Part shown: in pieces, positions 11,610 to 21,178 of the stretch
Numbering within the stretch: position 1 is the first letter of the stretch
How the letters are laid out: each line of letters opens with the position of its first letter
Origin: Coffea arabica
Lineage: Eukaryota > Streptophyta > Magnoliopsida > Gentianales > Rubiaceae
Reading direction: 5' to 3'
Length of the DNA: 64,000 bases
NCBI RefSeq assembly: GCF_036785885.1
Contig: NC_092314.1
Coordinates: 15,893,638 to 15,957,637, forward strand
Program-made: the position numbers and the translations under genes
Notes under the pieces: generated by a model
What the model saw: only the letters and a program-made list of their open reading frames with translations
What the model was told of the DNA's origin: nothing
Databases searched by the model: none

Positions 11610-11920
11610 TGTTGAATATAGTGTATAAGCTGAAAAGAACTGGTAAAAGTAAATATTAAATCTAAGCATAAGACAATTAATGGCCAAAAGCTATAGAAGT
11701 TTTAATTGCTGATGTAACAAATGCATTGCGAAATTTTTCCAATCGGAAAGTTAGTTGGGTGCATGGTGGTATTAATTTTGTTGCCCATGAGAAGGCAGAG
11801 TATCTTAGTTCGGTTGATGATTCTATCATCCGGGGGATTCTTCCCCACGTTTTGTTCTGTCCGCTCTTTATATTGACTCACTAATCCATTAATATGATAG
11901 GCTTTTTCTATCAAAAAAAT
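11610..11920 (+). pseudogene. LINE RNase H tail, fragment 1
   Basis: From about 11711 the forward frame reads DVTNALRNFSNRKVSWVHGG, then INFVAHEKAEYLSS, matching the end of the RNase H domain of plant non-LTR retrotransposons (WVxR.xNxxAHxLA motif, here with HG for the usual arginine segment). The frame ends at a TAA near 11880. No reverse transcriptase is present upstream. The same sequence with its upstream leader recurs at 30765-31255. Confidence 0.55.
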
Positions 11921-11929
11921 TTGATTTTT

Positions 11930-13260
11930 ATCCATATTATATTTGTTGGATATTTTAATAAAAAATATCACATATTTATTTTGAATTCAAACACAATAAA
12001 TTACAATGTTAAATGAATTTTCAACTACCAATAAAACCATTCAAAAGTGTAACTTATGTCTTTAAAATAAGATTTATGTCTTGAATTGTGTGACGTATGT
12101 AATGATTAGGTTTATGAATTTATTTAGTTAATTTTTTACCGTTATACAATAAATCTAGACATTTCAATTTGTAGCTAAAATATGAGGTGTTTATTCCTCT
12201 TAATGTTAATATTTTAATACTCATAATTTCTTAACCTACAAATAAAGGTATCTATCAACCAAACCTAATATATACTTAGCCATCTCTAAACTATTTTCTA
12301 CTTTTCTTTCTCTCACTATAATTGGATATTATAGAGCAAAGAACAGTGTTGTGTGAGGTATCCATCTTACTCCAATAGTGTAAATTGGAGTAGACTACAG
12401 TGAGATAGGGTGAGCTGTTATATCCTAGAGGCGATGTGCTGAAACCTACTACACCAGAAGATACTCCGTAGGGGTGCGAATCGTTTCAAAGAGACCAATC
12501 TAGTCCATGCCTCAACCCATGCCAAATTAACTTTTTATGGTATAAATTATTTGCATTTTTTAATGTAATATTGAGGTATGAAATTTTTATTAATTTCTTT
12601 GTTAAATTTTGTTAAAGAAATTATTGTTATTTATATGATTTATTTTGGTCAAAAACCAACAATATTTGATTTATTGATCAAAACAAGAACAACACACACA
12701 CACGCACACATATTATATAAGATAATTCAATGTAACCAAGTCAATAAGTTATTATATAAACATGAGGGGAGATGGATTGAGTGGTACGGGGGGAGTGTAA
12801 GTAAAAGTTTTGAGTTCGATTTCTCTCATCTATACTGAAAAAAATGTAGAATCCACAAAATTCTAACAAAATTATATGGGAGATATGCAGGAGATATATT
12901 CGTAAAATCAATGTATATGGGGAGTCAATTTAACACCTATAAAAATGTGGGAGAAGAGGCATAAATATCAACAATAATAAGTTAATCACGCACTATAATA
13001 ACAAGTCTCTCAAGTCTTTCACTCTTCTCAACTAAACACAATAATATGACCCCCTATTTATAAACTAGATGACTTGATAAGCAAGTCTTATAATCATAAG
13101 AAATTTCCTAATAAGATACTAATTCTTAAATAATAAAACTACAATAACTTGATTCCAATAGAATTACTAAAACCCTAATTTGACTAAAACACTAGTAAAT
13201 AATAAGATGAAAATTTTTAATTTTGAGCCTTGATTTAACATGCCAACAAAAAATGTTAAA
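11930..13260. other. AT-rich stretch without a recognised gene
   Basis: I see no coding homology. Around 12769-12850 there is a tRNA-like phrase (GAGTGGTACGGGGGG followed by GAGTTCGATTTC) that could be a decayed SINE, but the box B match is imperfect. Confidence 0.35.
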
Positions 13261-13264
13261 AAAA

Positions 13265-13480
13265 TTATTCTATATACTTGAGGACACGCAACAACATCAA
13301 AAACGTAATGATAATACTTCTATTAGATACATAAGGATCAAATAAAAATTATTTGTCATACGGCAGTTGCTTGTTTTCAATCGAATTCAAGGCTATACCC
13401 TTGTTGGCAAAGGTGCAAAGGGCTTACAGGTCAAGATAGGGACCAATCCCAGTTCATTTAACCACATATATAGACTACTA
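13265..13480. repeat. Dispersed repeat, copy 1 (related to 32820-33000)
   Basis: Contains CGCAACAACATCAAAAACGT, AATGATAATACT and the phrase TTGTTGGCAAAGGTGCAAAG. Closely similar blocks occur at 30230-30330, 31780-31830 and 32820-32990. No coding potential is seen. The order of blocks also follows 12650-12765 as it does 32730-32830, so this is a multi-kilobase diverged repeat. Confidence 0.55.
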
Positions 13481-13489
13481 AGTGCTTAG

Positions 13490-14560
13490 GAACTTGTCCG
13501 AAGATGTGTGGTTGCTGCTGACGTATTGCTTCTTGATTCGCTGAAAAGTTGTCGTTCTTCATGAGCTATGCACTCGACAGGATAAGTTGGGCTGCCAAGT
13601 GCGTTTGTGAGCTGCCGAGTATTTTTGCTTGCATGCAATCCACTGAAGAACAATCTGTGATTGGGCTTGCTTTTTTCCTCTTTTCCACGTTACCTAATGT
13701 CAGGCTTTTGGTGATGAATTGTCATGAAAATTGGAGTGGTTATTGGGCTGAATGTGATGGGTCATCGGTAACTTATTTGCCCTTGGTTGGCATGTTTATT
13801 TATGTTCTTTTTTTACGAGTTGAATAAGTTCTGTTCTTGGGTTATAGATGTCAAAAAGTTTCCGGCCTACTGTAGAAGTTTTAAACTGTGCTTCCTCCTT
13901 TGACTTTGCTGCCGATTTTCCTTCTTGTTCGTACGATGTTAGGAGCTCAAACGATGTCTTGCGTCCTGGATTTTGCAGACATTATGATGATTCCTAGTGT
14001 GTTTAGTGTTTTTTTTTTCCTTTTTTATCTTGCCTTGCTACCGATAGCAGGCTAGCTTTTAATCTACATTGTACTATTTCTCCTCTTCGTTTCATTTGCT
14101 CTTTTGCCTCGTACTCTCTTCTTTTCAAGGCCTCTTTTCTCTTCATCTTGTCTTCCTCACCCTTGGTCAGTTTCCTGTTACAGATTTATGTGTTCTGGAC
14201 TCTTGTTATCTATGCATTGTTGTACCACAGTCTTTTTCTTGTAAACTAACTTCAAGTATTTCTTCCATTTCTTTGTAAATGCTACTGGGTATATGCTTTG
14301 GGACTTGTGGTGAGCTCATTTTAAACTTCCTGCTTTTTTGTTTCTATTTTTAGGTTTTGTTTCTATTCTTCTGATTGCCTGTCTTACATCCGTGTGATGT
14401 GCTTTTCTCTGTAGAATTTGCCGGCCTTTGCTACTTGAGAGGATCCTTTTTTGGAGCTGATTCTTTGTCATGTGGATTATACCATATCCGATTTGAATCG
14501 CTCCGAATCAGTTGATATTGACCGAGTTAGAACGGTGTAGAAGGATACCGGCCAAATTCT
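13490..14560. other. No recognised gene
   Basis: T-rich, moderately GC sequence with a 92-codon open frame from 13549 that resembles nothing I know and has no clear codon structure. It may be transcribed untranslated or retro-element sequence. Confidence 0.3.
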
Positions 14561-14578
14561 CGGATTCGACTCGGATAT

Positions 14579-15080
14579 AGGGCTGCAAACGAGCCGAGCC
14601 GAGTCGAGATTTGAGCTAATCGAGCCGAGCCTCGACTAAATTTTACCAAACTCGAGCTCGAGCTCGAGCTCGACGAGCCGGCAAATTTCGAGCTCGAGCT
14701 CGACTCGAATCAAGTCGAGCCGAACTCGAGCTCGGAAAAAAATAAAAAATAAATATTTTATTTTAAAAAAATAAATAAAATAATATTTTTTTCTTAATAA
14801 ATAATAAAATATTAAGGACATATACGTAATTTTACTATGAAAATAAAAAATAAAAAAAATAAATATAATATACGTAATTTTATTATTAAATAAAAATAAA
14901 AATAAAAAAAATATATATATATATCCAAGCTCGGGAGTAACGAGCTTAATATTCTGAGCTCGAGCTCGAGCTCGAGTTTGACTCGAGCCGGCTCGAGCTC
15001 GACTCGAGTTCGATTAACATCGAGCTCGACTCGAGCTTGACTCGAGCCGCTCGCGAGCGGCTCGATTCGTTTGCAGCCCT
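14579..15080. mobile_element. MITE, 502 bp, AGGGCTGCAAACGAG termini, perfect 10-bp TSD
   Basis: Starts AGGGCTGCAAACGAGCCGAG and ends CGATTCGTTTGCAGCCCT, inverted. Identical 10-mers ACTCGGATAT flank it (14569-14578 and 15081-15090). Both subterminal zones are packed with GAGCTCGAGCTCGA palindromic steps, and the centre is almost pure A/T. The 10-bp target duplication fits a Mutator-like mobiliser better than hAT (8 bp). It carries no gene. Confidence 0.82.
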
Positions 15081-15159
15081 ACTCGGATATGAACCGGTCA
15101 GATCATAAACAGCAATAAGAACACAGAGAGTCGGCCACCCATGCTTTTTTGTTTTCTTT

Positions 15160-15640
15160 TTCAATCACAAAGACAAGATTTAGGGGAAAAGGAGGATAAG
15201 GGGAGAAACATACCGTCAATTTCTGTGTGCCTTTTGCAGAGAGGGAAGGAGAAAACAGAGAGAAAGGAAAAGGGAAAAGAAAGAACGAGGGTCACAGCAG
15301 TATCTGGAGTGATTATTTGGAGAAGCGAGCTGAAGGGGTTCTTGAATTTCTTCATCGTCCGGCTATGAAGGAAGGAGAGGAGAAAAACAGAGGGTGACGG
15401 CAGAGAGGGAAGGAGACAACAGAGGGAAAGGGAAAGTGAAAAAAAGAATGAAGTTGACTGCTGAATATCACATCTGGAGCTGAAGGGATCTTCAATTTCT
15501 TCGTCATCTGTACCGGGCGAAGTGGTCTTCAGTCTGGCCGTGAAGGAGGAGAAAAAGGGCGAAAGGGAAATTGGAAAAAAAATGAAGAAAGGGACGGCCA
15601 AATCTGAGAGGAACAACACTAGTTGCAATGATCGTATACT
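15160..15640. repeat. Purine-rich diverged tandem repeat
   Basis: Two to three diverged copies of a ~150-200 bp unit containing GAGAGGGAAGGAG, GAGCTGAAGGG(G/A)T(C/T)TT and AATTTCTTC(A/G)TC. Long open frames here on either strand follow from the purine bias, not from a gene. Confidence 0.45.
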
Positions 15641-16339
15641 CTCCTTGGCTGCTGAAGAAGTGGAAGACAGCGTTGCTGAGTTGGATTCTGCATCATCTGT
15701 TGCTACTCCTTAGATGTCTTTTCTCTTTTGTCCTTTCTCATTTATGGGTCCTGCTTTGTAGAAAAGCTGGAAAGATTTGAAAAAAGGACAATTGGATGGT
15801 GCAAAAAAGCTGTTGTTGCATGTTTTGTCTTGGAAGTAACATGCAATTAACGTATCATGCTTTATTATGCTAAGAGAAGCGGGGGCTTTTGTACCGGATC
15901 AGGGAAAAATATAGAAGGAAAAATTGGAAGCACCTAAAGTTCAAGTTTGGCCCAAGTAATTAAGCGAAAATGCTTGTTTCTTTATATCTTTGCATTTCAT
16001 AATATTATTTGATAAGTATTTGTTTCTTTATTGTATTAAATAAATACCGTTATTTTCTTTGTGTATAGAGATTTGTATTGTATTATGTAAGATATGATAA
16101 TTTTATTCTTATATGTAATTATTTATCTCATATAAAATAGAATTAGAATGTACATTTGATTCTAAAATCATTTATTACTAATGCTATAGACCCTTGTGGT
16201 AATGACAGTATTATTTTATTTAATAATCAGTAACTATCTATGATAATGTAGGTATTTAGTAAATTTAATTTGATAATTGTGTTTTTAATGGTATTTTCTA
16301 TTTTTAGTAAATTTTTCAGATTTTTAAAAAATTTTTATA

Positions 16340-16439
16340 TACTATAAGGTGCATATCACCCGATATTTAACTGATATGCCGCGACGGATGTGGAACAACC
16401 GAGACCGCGACGTGACCGCGACCCGCGACAGCGAACCAT
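16340..16439. mobile_element. Right-end fragment of the CATGGTTC hAT-like family
   Basis: The stretch with GATATGCCGCGACGG, GAGACCGCGACG and a final GCGAACCATG resembles the last ~100 bp of the 391-bp element at 231-621. I cannot find its left end or a target duplication. Confidence 0.45.
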
Positions 16440-16659
16440 GGTTGGGACAGGAATTCTGTTGCAGGTCAGATGCTTTTTTTTTTTTTGTCTTCTTTGCTTA
16501 TTCCTTCTGTTGTACATCCTTTGGTTAGTTGCCATTTTTGCTCTTCCATTCTTGCTTCATATAGAAGCATCTCATCTGTGTAATAGTTATTAGCTCACGT
16601 GTAATAGTTGCCGTGCATGGATATTTTAAAAAAAAATTCCCTTTGGTCTTTTTCCTTCT

Positions 16660-16850
16660 TAGTTTTTTGCAGGAAAGCTGGAATGAATGCATTTTTTTTC
16701 CCTTGTATCGTATTTGTTATGAAAAAATTATTCTTTGTTCTTTTGCCTTCTTAGTTTTTTACAGTAAAGCTGGAATGAATGCATGTTTTTTTTTATTTCC
16801 TTGTATCGTATATGTTGTGTTGTTCTTTTTCGCAGTCGGTACATGTTGTT
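16660..16850 (+). repeat. ~95-bp tandem duplication
   Basis: The phrase AAAGCTGGAATGAATGCAT, followed by a T-run and CCTTGTATCGTAT, appears twice about 95 bases apart (first near 16674 and 16765). This is non-coding, T-rich DNA. Confidence 0.6.
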
Positions 16851-16956
16851 TTTTTTTCCTTCTTTGCAGTGATTTTATTATAGTTTTTTTTTTGTCTGTT
16901 GTAAACTGCCGTTCGTTGATTTTTTGGCATTGGTGGTTCTTAGTTATTTAAGTCAA

Positions 16957-17112
16957 ATGGATAGAAATGCTATTCGTCGGAAACGGTATGCTGAAATGCC
17001 ACAGAATGAGAAGGCTGCACTTTCACGTCGGAGGCATGAAGCCAGGGAAAAAAAAAAAAGAAAGAGAAATTCTCGCACTCTTATGTTCATGAGATGCCGT
17101 TTGGTTGCATAG
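16957..17112 (+). CDS. Short basic ORF, possible Helitron-associated exon
   Basis: MDRNAIRRKRYAEMPQNEKA, followed by a run of Arg, Glu and Lys, then RKRNSRT. The RxRYxxMPxxEKAxLxxRRR pattern resembles the N-terminal region of some plant Helitron helicase proteins. No helicase or Rep motif follows, so this is at best a fragment. Function is not assigned. Confidence 0.25.
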   Translation: MDRNAIRRKRYAEMPQNEKAALSRRRHEAREKKKRKRNSRTLMFMRCRLVA

Positions 17113-17689
17113 AAACTGGTGTCTTTTTTCCTGGTTCTACTCCTGAGGGAAATATCAAGCTACGGAGTAGTTAGGATCATATTTCTCATCATGATAGTCT
17201 TCTTGTTCAAGACTCAATGGACTATATGTCCATCGGTGCACCTGCATGCCCCAGTGCTTGTAGTAGTGGTCCTTCTGCTGTTATCATGCCACATTTAGTA
17301 CAATATGGTTTTACTCCTCAAGGTGTATATTCCATTGTGGTATTTTACCCATCTATTCTGTGTCCGTTACTTTATTTAGCACTGCATTGGCTCAGTGTCT
17401 TTTAATGGCTTCACTTTTCCTATGCTATTTACAAATGAGGCCATCTATTTTTGTGCATTGCAATAGCTCCACTGGATGACATAGTTCATGTTAGAAAAAG
17501 TCATCCAGAATCTAGTGTTGGAAAAATAAAAGTAAAAAACACACTACTGTGTCTTCTCACCTTTGGGCTAACGTCCAGCCTTGTTCTAATCAATGTTTTC
17601 AAACTCGGACCGTCAATCGAACCGGTGAAGTGAAAGAATCGAGGTTCAATCGGTCGGATCGGTTCAATCGGGGTTCAATAAATAAATAA

Positions 17690-17693
<4 letters not shown>

Positions 17694-17746
<53 letters not shown>
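17694..17746. repeat. (TA)n microsatellite
   Basis: About 26 uninterrupted TA dinucleotides follow an (AAAT)n-like run, and a short (CA)n lies after. It sits near the end of the hAT remnant. Confidence 0.95.
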
Positions 17747-17756
<10 letters not shown>

Positions 17757-18339
17757 CCTATGCATAGAACAAGATATAAATGCTGAACCACAATAAATAT
17801 AAGAGCAATATCCAACAATTAACACACACAATTAACATAGTTATGAAACTTACATGTCCAATTGTCTAAATATTAAAATTAACAAAAAACAATACAAGTC
17901 TAGAAAACAATCAAAAGGTCCAAACGAGTCCAATTTCTGAAGCTTCTATAATCTTCTTCATAATTCTGGGACAACAAAGCTTCAAAAAAAGCCATCTTGA
18001 CAAGTCATCATCATCATCCAAGACTATTATATGAATCACTGACAAGTGATAAAAGTATAAAATCATATTAGTTTCATCACACCAACTGATACAAATCTTA
18101 AAAATAAAAATAAAAGAGTACAAATAATTCTATACCAATTACCATTTGAACATTTAATGCCAATTATCATCTTCATCATTAAAAAAGTTTCGACACTGAA
18201 ATGTTTCTAAATCAACATCTTCTGCTTCATCTTCATTATCTAAAAAATCAACATATTTAATTATATACATATTCAACAATTGAATATCATATCATACTAG
18301 CTTTATTTTTGCATCAAACTAATGATTTATGTCAAACTA

Positions 18340-19030
18340 ATCTTCAAGTTGTTCAGAATTTGAACATTGACCATGAATTGGAAGTTCTTCAAGCTCTTCC
18401 TCTAACTCCTCATAATCAAGCTCCCCTTCTTGTTCTTCTTCAACCACCCAAAATTCTGTTTTATCAATTGACTCACAATCAACGGGATCATACGATCTCT
18501 TTCGCTGATTATGCCTACAACATATATATATACACACAACATATACACTTAGTTAGTACTAAAATATTTTCTTAAAAGGAATGAAATGTCATTTATAAAA
18601 ATAAACCATTTACATATACCTATACTGCAAACACAAATTGTAATGCACATATACAAGATCATTGAGCCTTTGATGCTCCAACCTATTCCTTTTCTTAGTA
18701 TGAATACGTTCAAAAACACTCCAATTACGCTCACATCCTGAAGAAGAAGCTGTTTGACTCAAAACCCGAATTGCAAGTTTTTGTAAGTTGGGAGCATCAC
18801 AACCAAAGAGCTTCCACCAATTCTCTGTCATATTCAAAATTTAAATATAAACAAAATATTTATAAATTAGATATATATATATATTAGAGAGATTCAAATG
18901 CTAGAAAAATATAAATTACCTGGTCTATCTTTCTTGCTAGTAAGAATAGCAAGTTTTCTGCCAAAACTTCTCTCCCGCTCTCGATACATTCCAATTTCTC
19001 TTGTTAAATTTTCCACACTACACCAATCGA
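18340..19030 (-). pseudogene. hAT transposase C-terminus (dimerisation domain)
   Basis: The minus strand reads in three blocks: about 19030-18920 (MYRERERSFGRKLAILTSKK), 18830-18615 (ENWWKLFGCDAPNLQKLAIR, then SSSGCERNWSVF, then NRLEHQRLNDLVYVHYNL), and about 18520-18340 (RKRSYDPVDCESID, then an acidic tail rich in Glu ending in a stop). The middle block is the hallmark hAT dimerisation segment (CERNWS, RL...L..V..N). Splice-like GT/AG signals separate the blocks. The catalytic DDE part is missing, so this is a remnant. Confidence 0.8.
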
Positions 19031-20270
19031 CCTTTGATTGAGAATAAATTAAAGAAAAGAACCTCAGTTGAGAATAAATTGGGGCAATTTTAGCATTGTC
19101 CTAAATAGGGTTAATATGAAGATGCGACCTCGAGTGATTTAAACACTTATAAAATCTGCCTTCAAAACTTAACCTTTTCTTAACACCTCACTTGATCACA
19201 TTACGAAAAACTGCAAGCCCTGACTTTCGTTCTTTGCATCACCTCTTTCAGAAAATTTTCTAATCAAATGGCAAATGATATCAATACACATTCACCAATT
19301 TTACAATGAAAGGATTGTCGCATTGATGCCATCATTTCTTAAAACACATTTTTGAGTTGATAAAGGCTATCAGCGGGATCTGTTCATCAGGTGAAAACCC
19401 GAAAAGGCACCTTACAAGAAAAAAAGAGAAAACGAAGAAGAAAAAAAGGAAAATGAAAAGAAAAAAAATAAAAGATGGGGGTAGCCTTAGTGAAAACCCG
19501 AAAGGGCGCTAAGGTAGGATTTTATGAAGAAAAGTGAGCATGGAATTGAATGGCTGGACACTCAGTTCATTGAAATTTCTCTTTATATTGTGGTTCTGTT
19601 GCCAAACATTGAACTCCGGAGGAATGATATCTAAAGGGTCAAACGTGATATTTTGTTCAAGAATCAAAGTGTTTTGATTCATCAAACATAAACTTTTGAA
19701 TATACATGTTCATTTATCTAAAATTAATTTTCTATCAATAAAGGTAAATTGTTGCTTTCATGTTATTTGAATTTTCATCATTTTTGTGTAAATAAAATAT
19801 TTTTATTTCATAGTCTCATTTATCCCGTTGAATTTATCAAATGGCAATCCCTATGATTTGTTAAAAGTCCCTGGATATCAAATGTCATACTTTATTAGTG
19901 TTGGAAATCAACAAAACTTGATATAGTTCATAGAAAAAAGTTGAGTTTTACAGCATCGAAGGGAAAATATCAAAATACTCATATTTGCACGTTTCTTTGA
20001 AAGCTAGACGGGTCGAATAGTGGTGGCATTATTTGTTCTTTCTCTTGCAGGTCCAACCGTGTTTCAAATAACAAAATTAGAGCAAAATTTTTGGAATGTC
20101 ACCCAAGAATTGAATATTCATGGTTCAGACTGAGAAAGAGATGTGAATCAAAATCTTAAAGAGGAGCAATAATGCCATAATGCAAGGCGAATGATCGGTT
20201 GCATAATAATCGGTTGAAATTGGGACAAAATTTTTTGAAAAGATTCACCAAATAAAAAAGTCAAATTTAA

Positions 20271-20468
20271 TTTCTTGTTGGTGGAGTCTCAGCGTCCGCC
20301 GCGCACCATTCTACCTCCTTCTTGACAGATCAAATCTAATTTCTTGTTAGTGAAGTCTCAGCGTCTGCCACGTCCGCCGCACACCCTTCTACCCCCTTCT
20401 TAACAGATCAAATTTGATTTCTTGTTGGTGAAGTCTCAGCGTCTATCGCGCACCCTTCTCCCCCCATT
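20271..20468 (+). repeat. Three tandem ~70-bp repeats
   Basis: Three copies each begin TTTCTTGTT(G/A)GTG(G/A)AGTCTC and include AGCGTC and CACC(A/C)TTCT. They lie directly before the 36-bp array in the same retrotransposon leader or trailer. Confidence 0.8.
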
Positions 20469-20501
20469 CTTGGCAATATAATTTCTACCGATGTTCAATT
20501 T

Positions 20502-21070
20502 TACGGCATGATCGGGTATTATCCTACTGATCGATGTTATGGCAAGATCGAATTTTATCCCACTGACCAATTTGATGGCATGATCGGGCATTATCCCACT
20601 GACCAATTTGACGGTAGGATCAAGTATTATCCTACTGACCGATGGTATAGCAGGATCAGATATTATCCCACTGATCAATTTGATGGCAGGATTGGGTATT
20701 ATCCCACTGACCGATGGTATGGCAGGATTAGATTTTATTTCACTGACTAATTTGATAGCAGGCTTGGGTATTATCCCACTAACCAATTTGACGGCAGGAT
20801 TGGGTATTATCCCACTGACCGATGGTATGGCAAGATCGGATTTTATTCCACTGATTAATTTGACGGCAGGCTCGGGTATTATTCCACTGATCGATATTAT
20901 GGCAGGATTGGATATTATCTCACTGATCAATTTTGCGGCAGGTTTGGGTTTATCCCACTAATCACTTTTATCTTGTTAGGTTTGAATTTTATTCCACCAA
21001 CCTCGGCAGGCTCGAGTTTTTATCCCACTGACCGAGGTTATGGCAGGTTAGGATTTTTATCCCACTGACT
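20502..21070 (+). repeat. 36-bp minisatellite, about 15 units
   Basis: The unit is approximately GGCAGGATTGGGTATTATCC followed by CACTGACCAATTTGAC, with GACCGATGGTAT alternating in some units. Because 36 is a multiple of three, frames stay open across units on both strands (12-residue periodicity such as YYPTDQFDGRIG forward). I regard these frames as by-products. Array position just upstream of the 3' LTR is typical for Tat/Ogre elements. Confidence 0.9.
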
Positions 21071-21178
21071 TTTTTATGTTTGCTTATTTCAGCTCACAAC
21101 AGAATAATTACAGGTAAGTATTTGGTGTCTACGTTTTTGTCTCGAATCTCTTCGAAACTCAGACAAAGAGGGGCAAAC

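Larger units (their letters stand above)
17591..19035 (-). mobile_element. hAT transposon remnant (Ac/Tip100-like), truncated
   Basis: One terminus, CAATGTTTTCAAACTCGG, at 17591 resembles the hAT end CAGTGTTTTCAAA. Inside lies a minus-strand hAT transposase tail. No matching right terminus is visible. Retrotransposon sequence begins soon after 19035, so the element is probably cut there. Confidence 0.6.
19050..21178 (+). mobile_element. Tat/Ogre-like Ty3-gypsy retrotransposon, 3' untranslated interior
   Basis: Phrases such as GGTGAAAACCCGAAAAGGCAC (19390 and 19490), two sets of tandem repeats, and the end ACAAAGAGGGGCAAAC just before TGTAGACACC (21179) are familiar from 3' regions of plant Tat-lineage elements. 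The purine tract would be the polypurine tract priming plus-strand DNA. No pol domains remain in the window. Confidence 0.6.

Noticed and set aside
12769..12850. Possible tRNA-derived SINE or tRNA gene
   Set aside because: Box A-like and box B-like phrases are present, but the box B consensus is off by a base, there is no cloverleaf, and no TSD was found.
14636..15164. Ser/Arg- and Glu/Leu-rich frames in the MITE
   Set aside because: Translations of GAGCTCGAG palindromes.
15161..15713. 155-codon minus-strand frame and forward frames in the purine-rich repeat
   Set aside because: Low-complexity composition; no family resemblance.
20271..20468. CRISPR-like spaced repeats
   Set aside because: Direct tandem repeats without unique spacers in plant nuclear DNA.
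20436..20961. Repeat proteins encoded by the 36-bp array on either strand
   Set aside because: The unit length is a multiple of three, so frames stay open automatically. No start context, signal or homology.
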